64,000 nt of DNA from Rhodococcus sp. 14-2470-1b (GCF_002259415.1 NZ_NPFY01000006.1:186001-250000); one strand, 5' to 3'. Shown: positions 18,053 to 27,197, numbered from the stretch's first letter. Notes: generated by a model not told the origin, from the letters alone. Program-made: numbers and translations.

Positions 18053-18787
18053 GTGGGGGTCAAAGTATCGACCATCTGGTACACCGACGCACCTGACCCG
18101 GCGTCCTTGTTACGCGAGACGACGGCGTCCGATCATGCTGCCGCCGCGGCTCTCGTCGGTCGATTGATCCCGGACCTCACGGCGCTGGCGACGACGCAGA
18201 GCCCTCTACCTCGGTCCGCCGGAGTCGGACCCGACTCGATCTTCGTCGGCTGTTACCCGGGCACCACCGTCGTGTGTTCGACGAACCTGTCGATCGCCAA
18301 GCCGTCGCTCATCCCGGAGTCCTGGGTACGGCCTCTCGCCTCGGAGCGCACGTATTTCGTAGCGACCGACCCGGAGAATGCGTGGGGCGCGTTCGCCTAC
18401 TGGGAACGCGGAACCCTTCGCCGCTCGTTCAGCGCGACGCCGATCTACATCTACGAGGACCTCGGCCTGCCGCTCGTGTGGGAGCGACCGTTCTGGGCAG
18501 GCGAACGCCCGTTGATCTATCCACCCGGGGTGTTGCCGGACCCACAATCGCTTCCGTTCCATCCGCAGGAATTCGCGGAAGCAGCCAACGCGGAATGGCT
18601 CGGCTTCCGCTACACGGGAGCGCCGCGCGGGGACGAGTTCGATCCGACGCCCATTCCCGCGTCCGGTTTTGCGCTCTACACACCCGGCGAAGAACCGGCC
18701 GCCGAGGCTCCCGCACCGGTGTCCGCACCGACCGACCGCAAGTTCATGCGTTGGCTGCGACGGAAATCCCCAGAGCCACAAAGCTGA
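18053..18787 (+). CDS. Conserved hypothetical protein (DUF6928-like)
   Basis: A 244-residue soluble protein that resembles the actinobacterial DUF6928 group (start MGVKVSTIWYTDAPDPASLL, a DSIFVGCYPGTTVVCS core and an NAWGAFAYWERGTLRRSF strand). No catalytic motif was recognised. The C-terminal tail is Ala/Pro-rich and ends in basic residues. The GTG at 18053 has AAGG nine bases upstream. It lies 34 nt after sepH in the same direction and overlaps the convergent DUF2537-like gene by 44 nt. Function unknown. Confidence 0.7.
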   Translation: MGVKVSTIWYTDAPDPASLLRETTASDHAAAAALVGRLIPDLTALATTQSPLPRSAGVGPDSIFVGCYPGTTVVCSTNLSIAKPSLIPESWVRPLASERTYFVATDPENAWGAFAYWERGTLRRSFSATPIYIYEDLGLPLVWERPFWAGERPLIYPPGVLPDPQSLPFHPQEFAEAANAEWLGFRYTGAPRGDEFDPTPIPASGFALYTPGEEPAAEAPAPVSAPTDRKFMRWLRRKSPEPQS

Positions 18788-19034
18788 GCACTCCGCCGAC
18801 GCAGACGCCGTACACCGGCCAACGCCAGACCCGCGTCGACCGCCACCGCAGTACGGTCGGAGCCGCACCGCCGACGACTATCAGGTTGATTCCGATCGCG
18901 AGAAACACGTTGATGTGGGCGAGTTCCCGTCCGAACGCCGTCAGGGCAGCGCCGACGAGCACGGCCACGAACACTGCCACCGGGATGCCGGTGAACAACA
19001 CGTCACGGTCGCGTGCCACGCCCCTGTCGGTCAC
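18744..19034 (-). CDS. Small membrane protein (DUF2537-like)
   Basis: A 96-residue protein with three or four hydrophobic segments (FTGIPVAVFVAVLVGAALTAFG, NVFLAIGINLIVVGGAAP, WPVYGVCVGGVLSFVALGISV). Its GTG overlaps the stop of the rRNA methylase gene (GTGA), so it is co-translated with it; much longer upstream reading is excluded by that gene. I associate it with the actinobacterial DUF2537 family from layout and size. Its 3' end overlaps the convergent gene by 44 nt. Confidence 0.7.
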   Translation of the reverse strand: MTDRGVARDRDVLFTGIPVAVFVAVLVGAALTAFGRELAHINVFLAIGINLIVVGGAAPTVLRWRSTRVWRWPVYGVCVGGVLSFVALGISVAANA

Positions 19035-19840
19035 GACGACTGCAGCCGAACACGTTCGTAGAACGCCATTGCGGCGGCCGTGGCGACATTGAGCGAATCG
19101 GTGCCGGGCGCCATCGGGATCCGCGCCCTGACGTCGGTGGCGCGCATCGCGTGCTCGGTCAGTCCTGGTCCTTCGGCGCCCAGCAGCAGAGCCACCTTCT
19201 CCCCGGTCATTGCCTCCGCCAGTGGAATCGCCGACGGATTGGGCGTCAGTGAAATCGTCTGAAACCCTCGGTCCTTCAGCATCTTCAGACCCCGGGGCCA
19301 CTCCGGAACACGGGCGAACGGCACCCGAAGAACGTGCCCCATCGACACTCGCACCGCGCGACGGTAGAGCGGGTCCGCACACGCGGCACCGAACAACACG
19401 GCGTCGGCACCGAGGCCGGCGGCGTTGCGAAACATCGACCCGAGGTTCTCGTGATCGTTGACGCCCTCCAACACGACGACGGTTCTGGCGCCGTCGAGTA
19501 CGTCCGCGAGCTCCAGGTCCGGCGGGCGGTGCGCGGCGGCGAGAACGCCACGGTTCAGGTGGAAACCGACGGCCTCGGCCATCACTTCCGCCGTCGCCCG
19601 ATAGAAGGGCACGTCGACGCCGTCGAGTCGGTCGCCCAGCTCTTTCAGGCGGCGGTCGACACCGAGAAGGCTGATGGGAGCGAACCTCGAGGTGAGCAGA
19701 CGCTCGGCCACGAGCACACCTTCCGCGATCACCAGGCCTTTACCCTCGGGCAGATCGGGTCGACGGTCGGACGAGTTGAGATCGCGAAAGTCGTCGAGCC
19801 GCGGGTCCGCCGAGTTTTCGATGTCGATTACGTGTACCAC
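19031..19840 (-). CDS. SpoU/TrmH-family RNA 2'-O-methyltransferase
   Basis: A 269-residue SPOUT methylase acting on ribose 2'-OH of rRNA or tRNA with S-adenosylmethionine. An N-terminal substrate-binding domain (GLVIAEGVLVAERLL) is followed by the SPOUT core with motif 1 (LEGVNDHENLGSMFRNAAGLGADAV), motif 2 (ALLLGAEGPGLT) and motif 3 (RIPMAPGTDSLNVATAAAMAFYE). The GTG at 19840 has GGAAG eight bases upstream. Divergent from the Eis-like gene; the stop overlaps the small membrane protein gene. Confidence 0.92.
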   Translation of the reverse strand: MVHVIDIENSADPRLDDFRDLNSSDRRPDLPEGKGLVIAEGVLVAERLLTSRFAPISLLGVDRRLKELGDRLDGVDVPFYRATAEVMAEAVGFHLNRGVLAAAHRPPDLELADVLDGARTVVVLEGVNDHENLGSMFRNAAGLGADAVLFGAACADPLYRRAVRVSMGHVLRVPFARVPEWPRGLKMLKDRGFQTISLTPNPSAIPLAEAMTGEKVALLLGAEGPGLTEHAMRATDVRARIPMAPGTDSLNVATAAAMAFYERVRLQSS

Positions 19841-19897
19841 GTGTCCATCTTCCCACCCGCATGAAAAGCGTCCCCGTCTATGCCAAGCTGAGGAGCG

Positions 19898-21097
19898 ATG
19901 ACTACCGACGACACGATCACGATCCGTACCGCCACCGACGACGACTGGGATGCCGTGGCGCTGCTCGACGCGCACGCGTTCGGCGAGCACCAGAATTCCG
20001 AGGACCTGGCGGAAACACAGATACTGACCAGCTCAGAACACGTCGTGATGGCGTGGGACGGGGATGCGCCCGTCGGCGTCGCGATGCACTTTCCGATGTC
20101 GGTGACGGTCCCCGGCGGCACGCAGGTGGACGCGTCGGGTGTGTCGTGGGTGTCGGTCGCGCCGACGCATCGTAGGCGCGGAATCCTGCGGCGCATGTTC
20201 ACCCGGCAACACGAGAAGCTCGAGAAGGCGGGTGCGCCGCTGTCGCTTCTCACCGCGAGCGAAGCCACCATCTACGGCCGGTTCGGCTACGGACCTGCCA
20301 CCGAAGAACACTCGGTGGTACTCGATCGCCGGTTCGCGCAGTTCCACAAGGACGTCCCTCCCGTCACCGGGGTTCGCCTCATCGAATCGGCCGAGGCGTC
20401 GAGCCTCCTCCCGGACATCTACCACCGGTGGCAGCGCAGGACGGCCGGGGCCCAGCCCAAGCCGCCTATTCGCTGGGAGCGCTTCTTCGCGGACCGCGAG
20501 AACCGGAGGCACGGACTCACCGAATTGTTCTTCATCGCGCACGCCGACGGTTACGTCGCCTACCGGCGCAGCCCGACCGAGTCCAAGATCGTCGTCCAGG
20601 AATTCATCGCCGTCACCGATCAGGCGTACGCGGAGCTGTGGCAGGTACTCGCCGGGGTCGACCTCGTCGACACCATCGAAGTCAACCAGGCTCCCGACGA
20701 AGCGTTACCGTTCCTGCTCACCAGCAATCGGCTACCGAAGGTCACCGCCCACCACGACGCATTGTGGTGCCGGGTCATGGACGTCAAGGCTGCGTTGGAG
20801 GCCCGCACCTACGGAGTCGACGCTCAGTTCGTCCTCGACGTCGAAGATCCGTTCCTGAACGCAGGCGGCACCTTCGACGTGACCATCTCCGAAGGACGTG
20901 CGTCGGTGACGCGTACCGAAGCAGCACCGGACGCGACGATGAAGCTCGACGTCCTCTCGGCGATGTATTTCGGCACCCACAGCGCCACCAGGTTCGCGGC
21001 GGCATCGCGGTTGTGGGCACGTGACCCGGAAGCGCTGCACACCGTGGACCTGGCCTTCTCCACCGACCGCGCCTCGGTCATGGGCTGGGCCTTCTAG
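19898..21097 (+). CDS. eis: Eis-like GNAT acetyltransferase
   Basis: A 399-residue three-domain acetyltransferase of the Eis (enhanced intracellular survival) type. The acetyl-CoA loop is VSVAPTHRRRGILRRM (residues 86-100); Tyr126 in TIYGRFGYG sits at the position of the catalytic acid of the mycobacterial enzyme, and the protein ends in Phe, matching the free C-terminal carboxylate used in catalysis. The C-terminal part has the sterol-carrier-like fold segments. Family members acetylate aminoglycosides or lysines. Convergent with the response regulator gene, four bases apart. Confidence 0.88.
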   Translation: MTTDDTITIRTATDDDWDAVALLDAHAFGEHQNSEDLAETQILTSSEHVVMAWDGDAPVGVAMHFPMSVTVPGGTQVDASGVSWVSVAPTHRRRGILRRMFTRQHEKLEKAGAPLSLLTASEATIYGRFGYGPATEEHSVVLDRRFAQFHKDVPPVTGVRLIESAEASSLLPDIYHRWQRRTAGAQPKPPIRWERFFADRENRRHGLTELFFIAHADGYVAYRRSPTESKIVVQEFIAVTDQAYAELWQVLAGVDLVDTIEVNQAPDEALPFLLTSNRLPKVTAHHDALWCRVMDVKAALEARTYGVDAQFVLDVEDPFLNAGGTFDVTISEGRASVTRTEAAPDATMKLDVLSAMYFGTHSATRFAAASRLWARDPEALHTVDLAFSTDRASVMGWAF

Positions 21098-21101
21098 GAA
21101 T

Positions 21102-21743
21102 CTACGGCCGGCCGACCACACCGTTGGTGAAGGCGTAGTGCACAGCCTGCGCCCGGTCCCGCAGTCCGGCCTTGGCGAACAGGTTGTTGATGTGAGTCTT
21201 GACGGTCGCTTCGCTGACGAACAACGCCGAAGCGATCTCGCGGTTGGTGAGCCCTTCCGCGATGTGACGGAGCACCTCGGTTTCGCGTGGGGTCAGCTCC
21301 ACGGGAGGGGTGGTCGGCGCCGCAGGTCGGGCGACGGCCAGCAGGCGCGCCTGCACCGCACGGTCGAGTACCGACTGACCTGCCACCGCCGCGCGGAGCG
21401 CCGCAGCGATTTCGTGTCGTCCGGCATCCTTGGTCAGATATCCGACGGCCCCTGCGCCGAGCGCGCCGAGGATGGAGTCGTCGTCCGCAAAGGTCGTCAG
21501 CACCACGACGGGCAGGTCCGGGTGTCGTCGATGCAGCTGCGTGGTCGCCTCCACCCCACCGATCCCCGGCATGCGAAGGTCCATCAGGACGACGTCGGGA
21601 TCGACGCGGTCCACCTCCGCGATCGCCCCCTCGCCGTCGGACGCTGTCGCGACGACGGAAATGTCCTCGACGAGATCGAGCATCGTCGCCAGGGCTTCTC
21701 GCACCGACGTCTGGTCGTCGGCGATCACCACGCGCACGCTCAT
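21102..21743 (-). CDS. NarL/LuxR-family response regulator
   Basis: A 213-residue regulator. Receiver motifs are VIADDQ, the phospho-acceptor in VVLMDLRMPGIGG, VLTTFADD and the Lys in GYLTKDA; the C-terminal LuxR helix-turn-helix is LTPRETEVLRHIAEGLTNREIASALFVSEATVKTHINNLFAKAGLRD in two stretches. Start ATG 21743 overlaps the kinase stop (ATGA). Third gene of an operon (membrane protein, kinase, regulator) divergent from an ABC exporter operon that has its own kinase/regulator pair. Confidence 0.93.
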   Translation of the reverse strand: MSVRVVIADDQTSVREALATMLDLVEDISVVATASDGEGAIAEVDRVDPDVVLMDLRMPGIGGVEATTQLHRRHPDLPVVVLTTFADDDSILGALGAGAVGYLTKDAGRHEIAAALRAAVAGQSVLDRAVQARLLAVARPAAPTTPPVELTPRETEVLRHIAEGLTNREIASALFVSEATVKTHINNLFAKAGLRDRAQAVHYAFTNGVVGRP

Positions 21744-22780
21744 GCGACGAGTGTGACGTGTACGCGCCACCCCTGATCGGTCGGCCCTGCCGTCGCCGTG
21801 CCACCGACGAGGGCGGCTCGTTCACGCATCCCGACCAGACCCATCCCGCTGCCGACGACTGCGCTCGGCAACTCGGACGCCTGATTGTCGACGGTCAGTT
21901 CGATGCTCTTCGGGTTGAACGTCAGTGCGACGTCGACGGGTGCGTGAGGTGCGTGCCGATGCGCGTTGGTCATCGCCTCTTGAACGGAACGAATCAGGAA
22001 CTGCGAGCCCTCGACCGACGGTTCTCGCGGTGATCCGTGCACCTCGAACCTCGCCTGATCGCCGACGAGATCACGCAGCGTCGGCACCAGCGGGAGGGCG
22101 TCGTCGCGCAGTGCCTGTACCGCGCGACGTGCCTCCACGAGGCCTTCTCGCGACAACGACTGCGCCCGTCTGATCGATTCGCGGGCGGACTCGATCCGAT
22201 TGCCGTCGAGCAACGCGTCGGCGACCTCGAGCTGCATGGTCACCCCGGACAACGAATGCGCGAGAACATCGTGGATGTCGCGAGCGATCCGGGCCCGTTC
22301 GGCGAGCGCTTGTTCACGAAGCTGTGCCTCCAGTGCCGCCACCCGGTTACGTCGCGAATAACCGAGAAGCGCCGGCATGCCGACGACCAATCCGGCAATG
22401 GGCGGCCAGGTGTCGATGCCGCAGGCGTCGGCGACCGCGAGCGACACCGCACACGCGACGCTCACCGATGCCGCGAGCGGCAACGACACCGACGGACGGA
22501 AGCGGTACCCGATACTGCCCGCGACGAAGAACGGGAACACCGAGGCGATGGAATCGGTCGCGAACGGAAGCAGGGCCGCGGAGGCGACGACTCCGACACC
22601 GATCAAGCCATTGCCCACCCGTGCCGGCACCCATTTCTCCGGCGCCGTCCGCACCGACATGACGACGCTGTTGACGACGAGCAGGCACAGCACGAGAAGG
22701 CCCTCACCCTCCACCCCGAGTGGGCGGAGGGTGAGGAACGAGGCGACGACGATCACCGCCGCGAAGTACGGGGTCAACAC
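21740..22780 (-). CDS. NarL-type (HisKA_3) sensor histidine kinase
   Basis: A 346-residue kinase with an N-terminal membrane domain of about four to five helices, then the HisKA_3 motif ERARIARDIHDVLAHSLSGV with the phospho-His, an N-box (SVQEAMTNAHRHA) and a G2-type SGMGLVGMRERAALVGG. The G1 box is weak (LTVDNQASEL lacks the usual DDG). No large sensor domain, so it probably reads a membrane signal, as in LiaS/DesK-type systems. GTG start at 22780; translationally coupled to the regulator downstream. Confidence 0.9.
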   Translation of the reverse strand: MLTPYFAAVIVVASFLTLRPLGVEGEGLLVLCLLVVNSVVMSVRTAPEKWVPARVGNGLIGVGVVASAALLPFATDSIASVFPFFVAGSIGYRFRPSVSLPLAASVSVACAVSLAVADACGIDTWPPIAGLVVGMPALLGYSRRNRVAALEAQLREQALAERARIARDIHDVLAHSLSGVTMQLEVADALLDGNRIESARESIRRAQSLSREGLVEARRAVQALRDDALPLVPTLRDLVGDQARFEVHGSPREPSVEGSQFLIRSVQEAMTNAHRHAPHAPVDVALTFNPKSIELTVDNQASELPSAVVGSGMGLVGMRERAALVGGTATAGPTDQGWRVHVTLVA

Positions 22781-22796
22781 CGATTCAGTCTGTCAC

Positions 22797-23321
22797 TCAC
22801 GCCGCGCGGGCGGCTCCGTGCCGCCACACCGCGTGGTCACCGGTCTTGCGTGCCTGCCATGCAATGGTGTGCCCGGTACGCGTGGCGCGGTAGAGAACCA
22901 CCAGGCCCTCGGCGAGGAAGCCGACGCCCAGCGACAGCATCAGCGCGTGTCCTGCGACGGTTGCTGCCGACGCGTCGATGGAGGCTTCGATCGGTGACGC
23001 GACCAGACGTACGGCAACCGACGCGATCAGCAGGGCCACCGACGCGACCGTGTAGCGCATGAAGGCGAAGCCGTCGCGGGGTTCTATCTTGATGGTGAAC
23101 CCGCGAAGCACTCCCAGAGCCGCGGCGACGGCGGCGCCGAACGCTACGAAGGCAACGGCCATCGGGGTGATGCCGACGGACCCGATACTCGCGACGCCGA
23201 TGACCGCAACGATGCCGGGGAGCACCAATGTCCGGCGGGCTTCGATCATCTGACCCGTCATGCGGCGGAACAGTAGGTAGAGAACCAGGGCTGCGATGAG
23301 GACGATCCAGGTGATGTTCAT
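22797..23321 (-). CDS. Integral membrane protein of unknown function
   Basis: A 174-residue protein with about five hydrophobic helices: it starts MNITWIVLIAALVLYLLFRRMTGQ, contains TLVLPGIVAVIGVASIG and a GHALMLSLGVGFLAEGLVVLYRATRTG segment; the layout recalls DUF1453/CcdC-like proteins. It precedes the kinase gene by 16 nt and is probably the first gene of that operon, so it might be a signal-modulating partner (as LiaF is for LiaS), which is inference. ATG 23321 chosen as the first start that keeps the first helix at the N terminus. Confidence 0.65.
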   Translation of the reverse strand: MNITWIVLIAALVLYLLFRRMTGQMIEARRTLVLPGIVAVIGVASIGSVGITPMAVAFVAFGAAVAAALGVLRGFTIKIEPRDGFAFMRYTVASVALLIASVAVRLVASPIEASIDASAATVAGHALMLSLGVGFLAEGLVVLYRATRTGHTIAWQARKTGDHAVWRHGAARAA

Positions 23322-23492
23322 GTCCACAACGCTAGGAACGATCGAGTGCATTCGTATCGACCCACGGGTGGAGATCAGGTGGAGCTCGTCTCCGCCCCCT
23401 GACATTTGTCATGGCTCGGCCGTGACATCGTCACGCCAGCCGATGACGCACAGCACTACTGGTCGCGGCCCGATCGGGCGAGAGTTGTTCTC

Positions 23493-23717
23493 ATGAAACA
23501 ACCAGACGAAGGAAACCTCTTCACCGACCTGATGGAGTTCGGCCCCGCGCCGACGATGGCGCGCGAAGTCGTCGTCATCGTCATCTCCCTTGCCCTCCTG
23601 GCCGCTGTCATCGCCCTCGTGGGAACCAGCACGCTCGTGTGGATCGTCGCCGCGGTCGCGGTCGTGTTCCTCGCGGCACGCTTCGCGTTCGGTCTCCGTG
23701 AGTGGGGCAAGCGATGA
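23493..23717 (+). CDS. Small two-helix membrane protein, first gene of ABC exporter operon
   Basis: A 74-residue protein: a soluble start (MKQPDEGNLFTDLMEFGPAPT), then two hydrophobic helices (VVVIVISLALLAAVIALVG and LVWIVAAVAVVFLAARFAF). Its stop overlaps the ATPase start (ATGA), so it is coupled to the transporter and may be an accessory subunit. No family was recognised. Confidence 0.75.
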   Translation: MKQPDEGNLFTDLMEFGPAPTMAREVVVIVISLALLAAVIALVGTSTLVWIVAAVAVVFLAARFAFGLREWGKR

Positions 23718-24634
23718 GCATCATCGAAGTCGACGGCATGACCCGTCGGTACGGCACCGGCAAGACTTCCTTCGAGGCGGTCAGCGACCTGAACCTCTCG
23801 GTGCGGGAGGGCGAACTGTTCGGACTCCTCGGCACCAACGGCGCCGGTAAGACGTCCACTCTCGAAGTGATCCAGGGACTTTCGCGCCCCAGTGAAGGGA
23901 CCGTGTCCATCATGGACATGGATCCGGTCCGAGACCGCCGCGACGTGCGCCCGAATCTGGGGATCATGCTCCAGAAGGGTGGGCTTCCGTCCGACCTGAC
24001 CGCACTCGAGAGCCTGGAGATGTGGGCGGGCACGTGCAGCAACCCGCTGCCGGCACGCGACGTCCTCGCCCGAGTGGATCTGGCGGACCGTGCGGACACC
24101 CGGGTCAAGTTCCTCTCCGGTGGCGAGCAACGACGATTGGACCTGGCCTGCGCGATCATCGGACAGCCGCGTGTGCTGTTCCTCGACGAACCGACGACGG
24201 GTCTCGATCCCGAGAGTCGCCGCAACACATGGACGTTGATCGAGGAACTCAAGCAGTCCGGAGTGACCATCATGCTGACCACGCACTACCTGGACGAAGC
24301 CGAGCAGCTGTGCGACCGGCTCGCGATCATGCACAAGGGCCGCGTCGTCCGTAGCGGAACCGTCGCGGACGTCATCTCGGGGCATCCTGCGAAGATCCAT
24401 CTGGAGCTACCACCCGTGACGCTCCCCGAACTACCGGGTGCGACGCTCGACATCGAAGGCGGTCGTCTCGTCATCGCCACCCAGACCGTGCAGGACACGT
24501 TGACCGACCTGCTGCTGTGGGCACGACAGTCCGGAGTACGCCTCGAAGGACTCGATGCACGCGCCGCATCGCTCGAGACCGTGTTCCTCTCCATCGCAGA
24601 CGAATTCGACGATCGTAAGGAAGTTGCAGCATGA
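23714..24634 (+). CDS. ABC transporter ATP-binding protein
   Basis: A 306-residue ATPase of the DrrA/multidrug-export type. Walker A is GTNGAGKTS, the Q-loop region GIMLQKGGLP, the signature FLSGGEQRRLDLA, Walker B VLFLDEPTTGLD, and the H-loop TTHYLDEAEQL; the C-terminal extension of about 90 residues is typical of exporters. It overlaps both the small protein upstream and the permease downstream by 4 nt, indicating one tightly coupled operon with a kinase and regulator. Likely exports a drug, peptide or lipid-like compound sensed by the downstream pair. Confidence 0.93.
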   Translation: MSIIEVDGMTRRYGTGKTSFEAVSDLNLSVREGELFGLLGTNGAGKTSTLEVIQGLSRPSEGTVSIMDMDPVRDRRDVRPNLGIMLQKGGLPSDLTALESLEMWAGTCSNPLPARDVLARVDLADRADTRVKFLSGGEQRRLDLACAIIGQPRVLFLDEPTTGLDPESRRNTWTLIEELKQSGVTIMLTTHYLDEAEQLCDRLAIMHKGRVVRSGTVADVISGHPAKIHLELPPVTLPELPGATLDIEGGRLVIATQTVQDTLTDLLLWARQSGVRLEGLDARAASLETVFLSIADEFDDRKEVAA

Positions 24635-25404
24635 GCACCCTGGCCACTCTCTCGCGCTCGGAGTTCACCCTCCTCGTCCGCAACCGAGTACTGCTGTTCA
24701 ACGCCATGATCATGCCGCTGCTGTTCCCCGTGGTGGTCCTGATCATCGGGCGGAACAGTGACGCGGGATTGACCGACACGATCGTGTCCTCCGCACTCGA
24801 GGTCTTCTCCCTGTTCCTGCTCGTGTTCCTGGTGTACTACAACCTGCTCTCGGCGTACGCCACGAGACGGGACGAGCTGGTGCTCAAGCGACTTCGCACC
24901 GGTGAAGCGACGGACAACCAGATCCTGCTCGGCCCGGCGGTACCGTCGTTCGCTCTGACGATTGTCCTGACCATCGTGATCGTCGCCGTCATCGCGGTCC
25001 TGGGAGGCGGACTCCCCGTCAACCCGATTCTCCTCGTGGTCGGATTCGGCGGTGGCGCAGCACTGTTCGCTGCACTGGCCCTGATCACCTCGACGTTCAC
25101 CCGCAACGCCGAGGCAGCACAGATCACCAGCCTGCCGATCATCCTCGTCGCCATGGCCGGAACGTCGTTCCTGCGGGGAATCGTTCCCGAGTCGGTGGAC
25201 ACGGTCATCGACCTGACTCCGATGGCGGCCGTCCTCGACGTCGTCAACCTGGGCTGGCTCGGAACCACCGATCCGGATTCGGCCGCGCTCGCCTTCGCCG
25301 ACACCTTCTCCCCCGCCCTGAAGCCGATTCTGGTCATCGCCGCGTGGATCGTCGGGTCGATCGTGATCGCCAAGACACACTTCCGTTGGGAACCGCGTGC
25401 CTAG
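24631..25404 (+). CDS. ABC-2 type transporter permease
   Basis: A 257-residue membrane subunit with six helices of the ABC-2 fold. The first helix (LLFNAMIMPLLFPVVVLIIG) is preceded by a short cytoplasmic start, and the characteristic cytoplasmic RRDELVLKRLRTGEATDNQILLG stretch follows the second. ATG overlaps the ATPase stop. With one ATPase and one permease gene, the exporter would be a dimer of each. It is followed 33 nt later by the sensor kinase gene. Confidence 0.9.
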   Translation: MSTLATLSRSEFTLLVRNRVLLFNAMIMPLLFPVVVLIIGRNSDAGLTDTIVSSALEVFSLFLLVFLVYYNLLSAYATRRDELVLKRLRTGEATDNQILLGPAVPSFALTIVLTIVIVAVIAVLGGGLPVNPILLVVGFGGGAALFAALALITSTFTRNAEAAQITSLPIILVAMAGTSFLRGIVPESVDTVIDLTPMAAVLDVVNLGWLGTTDPDSAALAFADTFSPALKPILVIAAWIVGSIVIAKTHFRWEPRA

Positions 25405-25437
25405 AGACCTCGGTCAGGCTCTGGAAAGGTGGTGAAC

Positions 25438-26595
25438 ATGAAACTGCGGCGCTACCTCGATCCGCGAACGACATGGCGGGACACCACCGACGTCGACAAA
25501 GTACGGCTCTACACCCGTCAGTCGTTCGTGAGCATCGTCGTGCTTCTCGGAGTGGTCGCGCTCGCAGAATCGGTGACCGAGCGACTGTGGGTCTCCGGAG
25601 TCGCTCTCGCCGTCACCGCAGGCGCGACCGCGATCACGGTGCACCGAATGCCGATCATCGGCGGAATGCGCAGCGGCGAGATTCGGTGGCCCCTCGCCAT
25701 CACGGCGGTGTCCGCCGCGGTGGCGGGGATCGCCGGAACGGCCACGTTCAAGATGTGGGCGTTACTGATCGTGGCCATCCCGGTGACGGCCCTGATCCCG
25801 CTGCGGTGGTCGGCGGCCATCGGCGTGGTCGTCGGCGTCGCAACCGGCGTCTCCCCCTACGGCCCTCTCGCCGGCGTCGTCGCGTTCGTCGTCGTGGTGG
25901 GTATGGCAGCCACGGTCAAGCTGTCCATGTGGCTCCTGGCCGTCGTCACGGAACTCGACTCGTCCCGTGAAGCGGCAGCCTTGCTGTCCGTCGCCGAGGA
26001 GCGACTCCGCTTCTCCCGCGACCTGCACGACGTCGTCGGCCGCGCGTTGTCCGCAATCGCGGTCAAGAGCGAACTCGCCGCCACACTGTCCCGGCGCGGC
26101 GACGAGCGCGCCGCCGAGCAGATGGAAGAAGTCCGAGACCTGGCTCAGCACTCCATGACCGAGGCCAGACAACTGGTCCGCGGATACCGCTCGATCGACC
26201 TCGCGAGCGAACTGAACGGTGCGTGCTCACTTCTGCGGGCCGCGGGCATCGACACGACCGTCACCGGCAGCCCCGACGACGTCTCACCCGACTTCAGCGA
26301 AGCCGCCGCCTGGATCGTGCGCGAAGGTGCCACCAACATCCTCCGCCACTCCGACGCCACCCACAGCAGCATCGACGTCACCGAGAACTCCGTCCGCATC
26401 ACCAACAACGTCCCCCACCAGCAACGGACAACCGACGGCACCGGACTCGCAGGACTCCGGGAACGACTCGCCGCCGTCGGCGGAACCGTCGACACCACCC
26501 TCACCGAGGACGAGTTCACCCTGACCGCGACCTTCGCCTCGGCAGCGACAAGCGCCTCCACCCATGCAGGCTCCACTCCTAAGGTTGGTTCATGA
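25438..26595 (+). CDS. DesK-type sensor histidine kinase
   Basis: A 385-residue kinase with an N-terminal membrane domain of about five helices and the HisKA_3 motif RLRFSRDLHDVVGRALSAIAVKSELA. The N-box is present (IVREGATNILRHSDATH) and the G2 box is GTGLAGLRERLAAVGG, but the usual D-x-G-x-G of the G1 box is replaced by ITNNVPHQQ, so ATP binding may be altered. ATG 25438 has AAGG eight bases upstream. Stop overlaps the regulator start (ATGA). Linked to the ABC exporter in the same transcript. Confidence 0.88.
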   Translation: MKLRRYLDPRTTWRDTTDVDKVRLYTRQSFVSIVVLLGVVALAESVTERLWVSGVALAVTAGATAITVHRMPIIGGMRSGEIRWPLAITAVSAAVAGIAGTATFKMWALLIVAIPVTALIPLRWSAAIGVVVGVATGVSPYGPLAGVVAFVVVVGMAATVKLSMWLLAVVTELDSSREAAALLSVAEERLRFSRDLHDVVGRALSAIAVKSELAATLSRRGDERAAEQMEEVRDLAQHSMTEARQLVRGYRSIDLASELNGACSLLRAAGIDTTVTGSPDDVSPDFSEAAAWIVREGATNILRHSDATHSSIDVTENSVRITNNVPHQQRTTDGTGLAGLRERLAAVGGTVDTTLTEDEFTLTATFASAATSASTHAGSTPKVGS

Positions 26596-27197
26596 TCCGC
26601 GTACTCCTGGCCGACGACGAGAATCTGATACGTTCCGCCCTCGCGACGATGCTGTCGCTCGAGGACGACATCGACATCGTCGCGCAGTCCGATTCCGGGG
26701 AGGCAGCAGTCACCGCGGCGAAGGAACACTCACCCGACATCGCTGTTCTCGACCTGCAGATGGGGGGAATCGACGGTATCGAGGCCGCGGGACTCATCGC
26801 CGACGCCGTCCCCACCTGTGCCGCCATCATCGTCACCAGCCACGGCAGGCCGGGGTATCTCAAGAAGGCATTGGAAGCCGGAGTTCGCGGCTTCCTACCG
26901 AAGACGACGTCGGCCGCGACGCTCGCCGAGGTGGTGCGGACCGTGCACGGAGGCGGCCGATACGTCGACCCATCGCTCGCCGCGGAAGCCATCGGCGCGG
27001 GAGATTCACCACTGACCCCGCGTGAGGCGGACGTTCTCGAATTCGCAGCCGACGGCGCGACCATCGCCGAGATCGCCTCGCGCGCGCACCTGTCCCAGGG
27101 AACCACACGCAACTACCTGTCCTCGGCCGCAGCGAAACTGGGAGCAGCCAATCGGCACGAGGCGTCAGCCGTTGCGCGACGCCACGGCTGGATTTGA
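26592..27197 (+). CDS. NarL/LuxR-family response regulator
   Basis: A 201-residue regulator and last gene of the exporter operon. Receiver motifs are LLADDEN, the phospho-Asp in IAVLDLQMGGIDG, IIVTSHG and the Lys in GFLPKTT; the LuxR domain is LTPREADVLEFAADGATIAEIASRAHLSQGTTRNYLSS in consecutive stretches. The NYLSSAAAKLGA ending is the variant of the DesR/YvfU group. Its 3' end overlaps the convergent MFS gene by 33 nt. Probably activates its own operon. Confidence 0.93.
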   Translation: MIRVLLADDENLIRSALATMLSLEDDIDIVAQSDSGEAAVTAAKEHSPDIAVLDLQMGGIDGIEAAGLIADAVPTCAAIIVTSHGRPGYLKKALEAGVRGFLPKTTSAATLAEVVRTVHGGGRYVDPSLAAEAIGAGDSPLTPREADVLEFAADGATIAEIASRAHLSQGTTRNYLSSAAAKLGAANRHEASAVARRHGWI

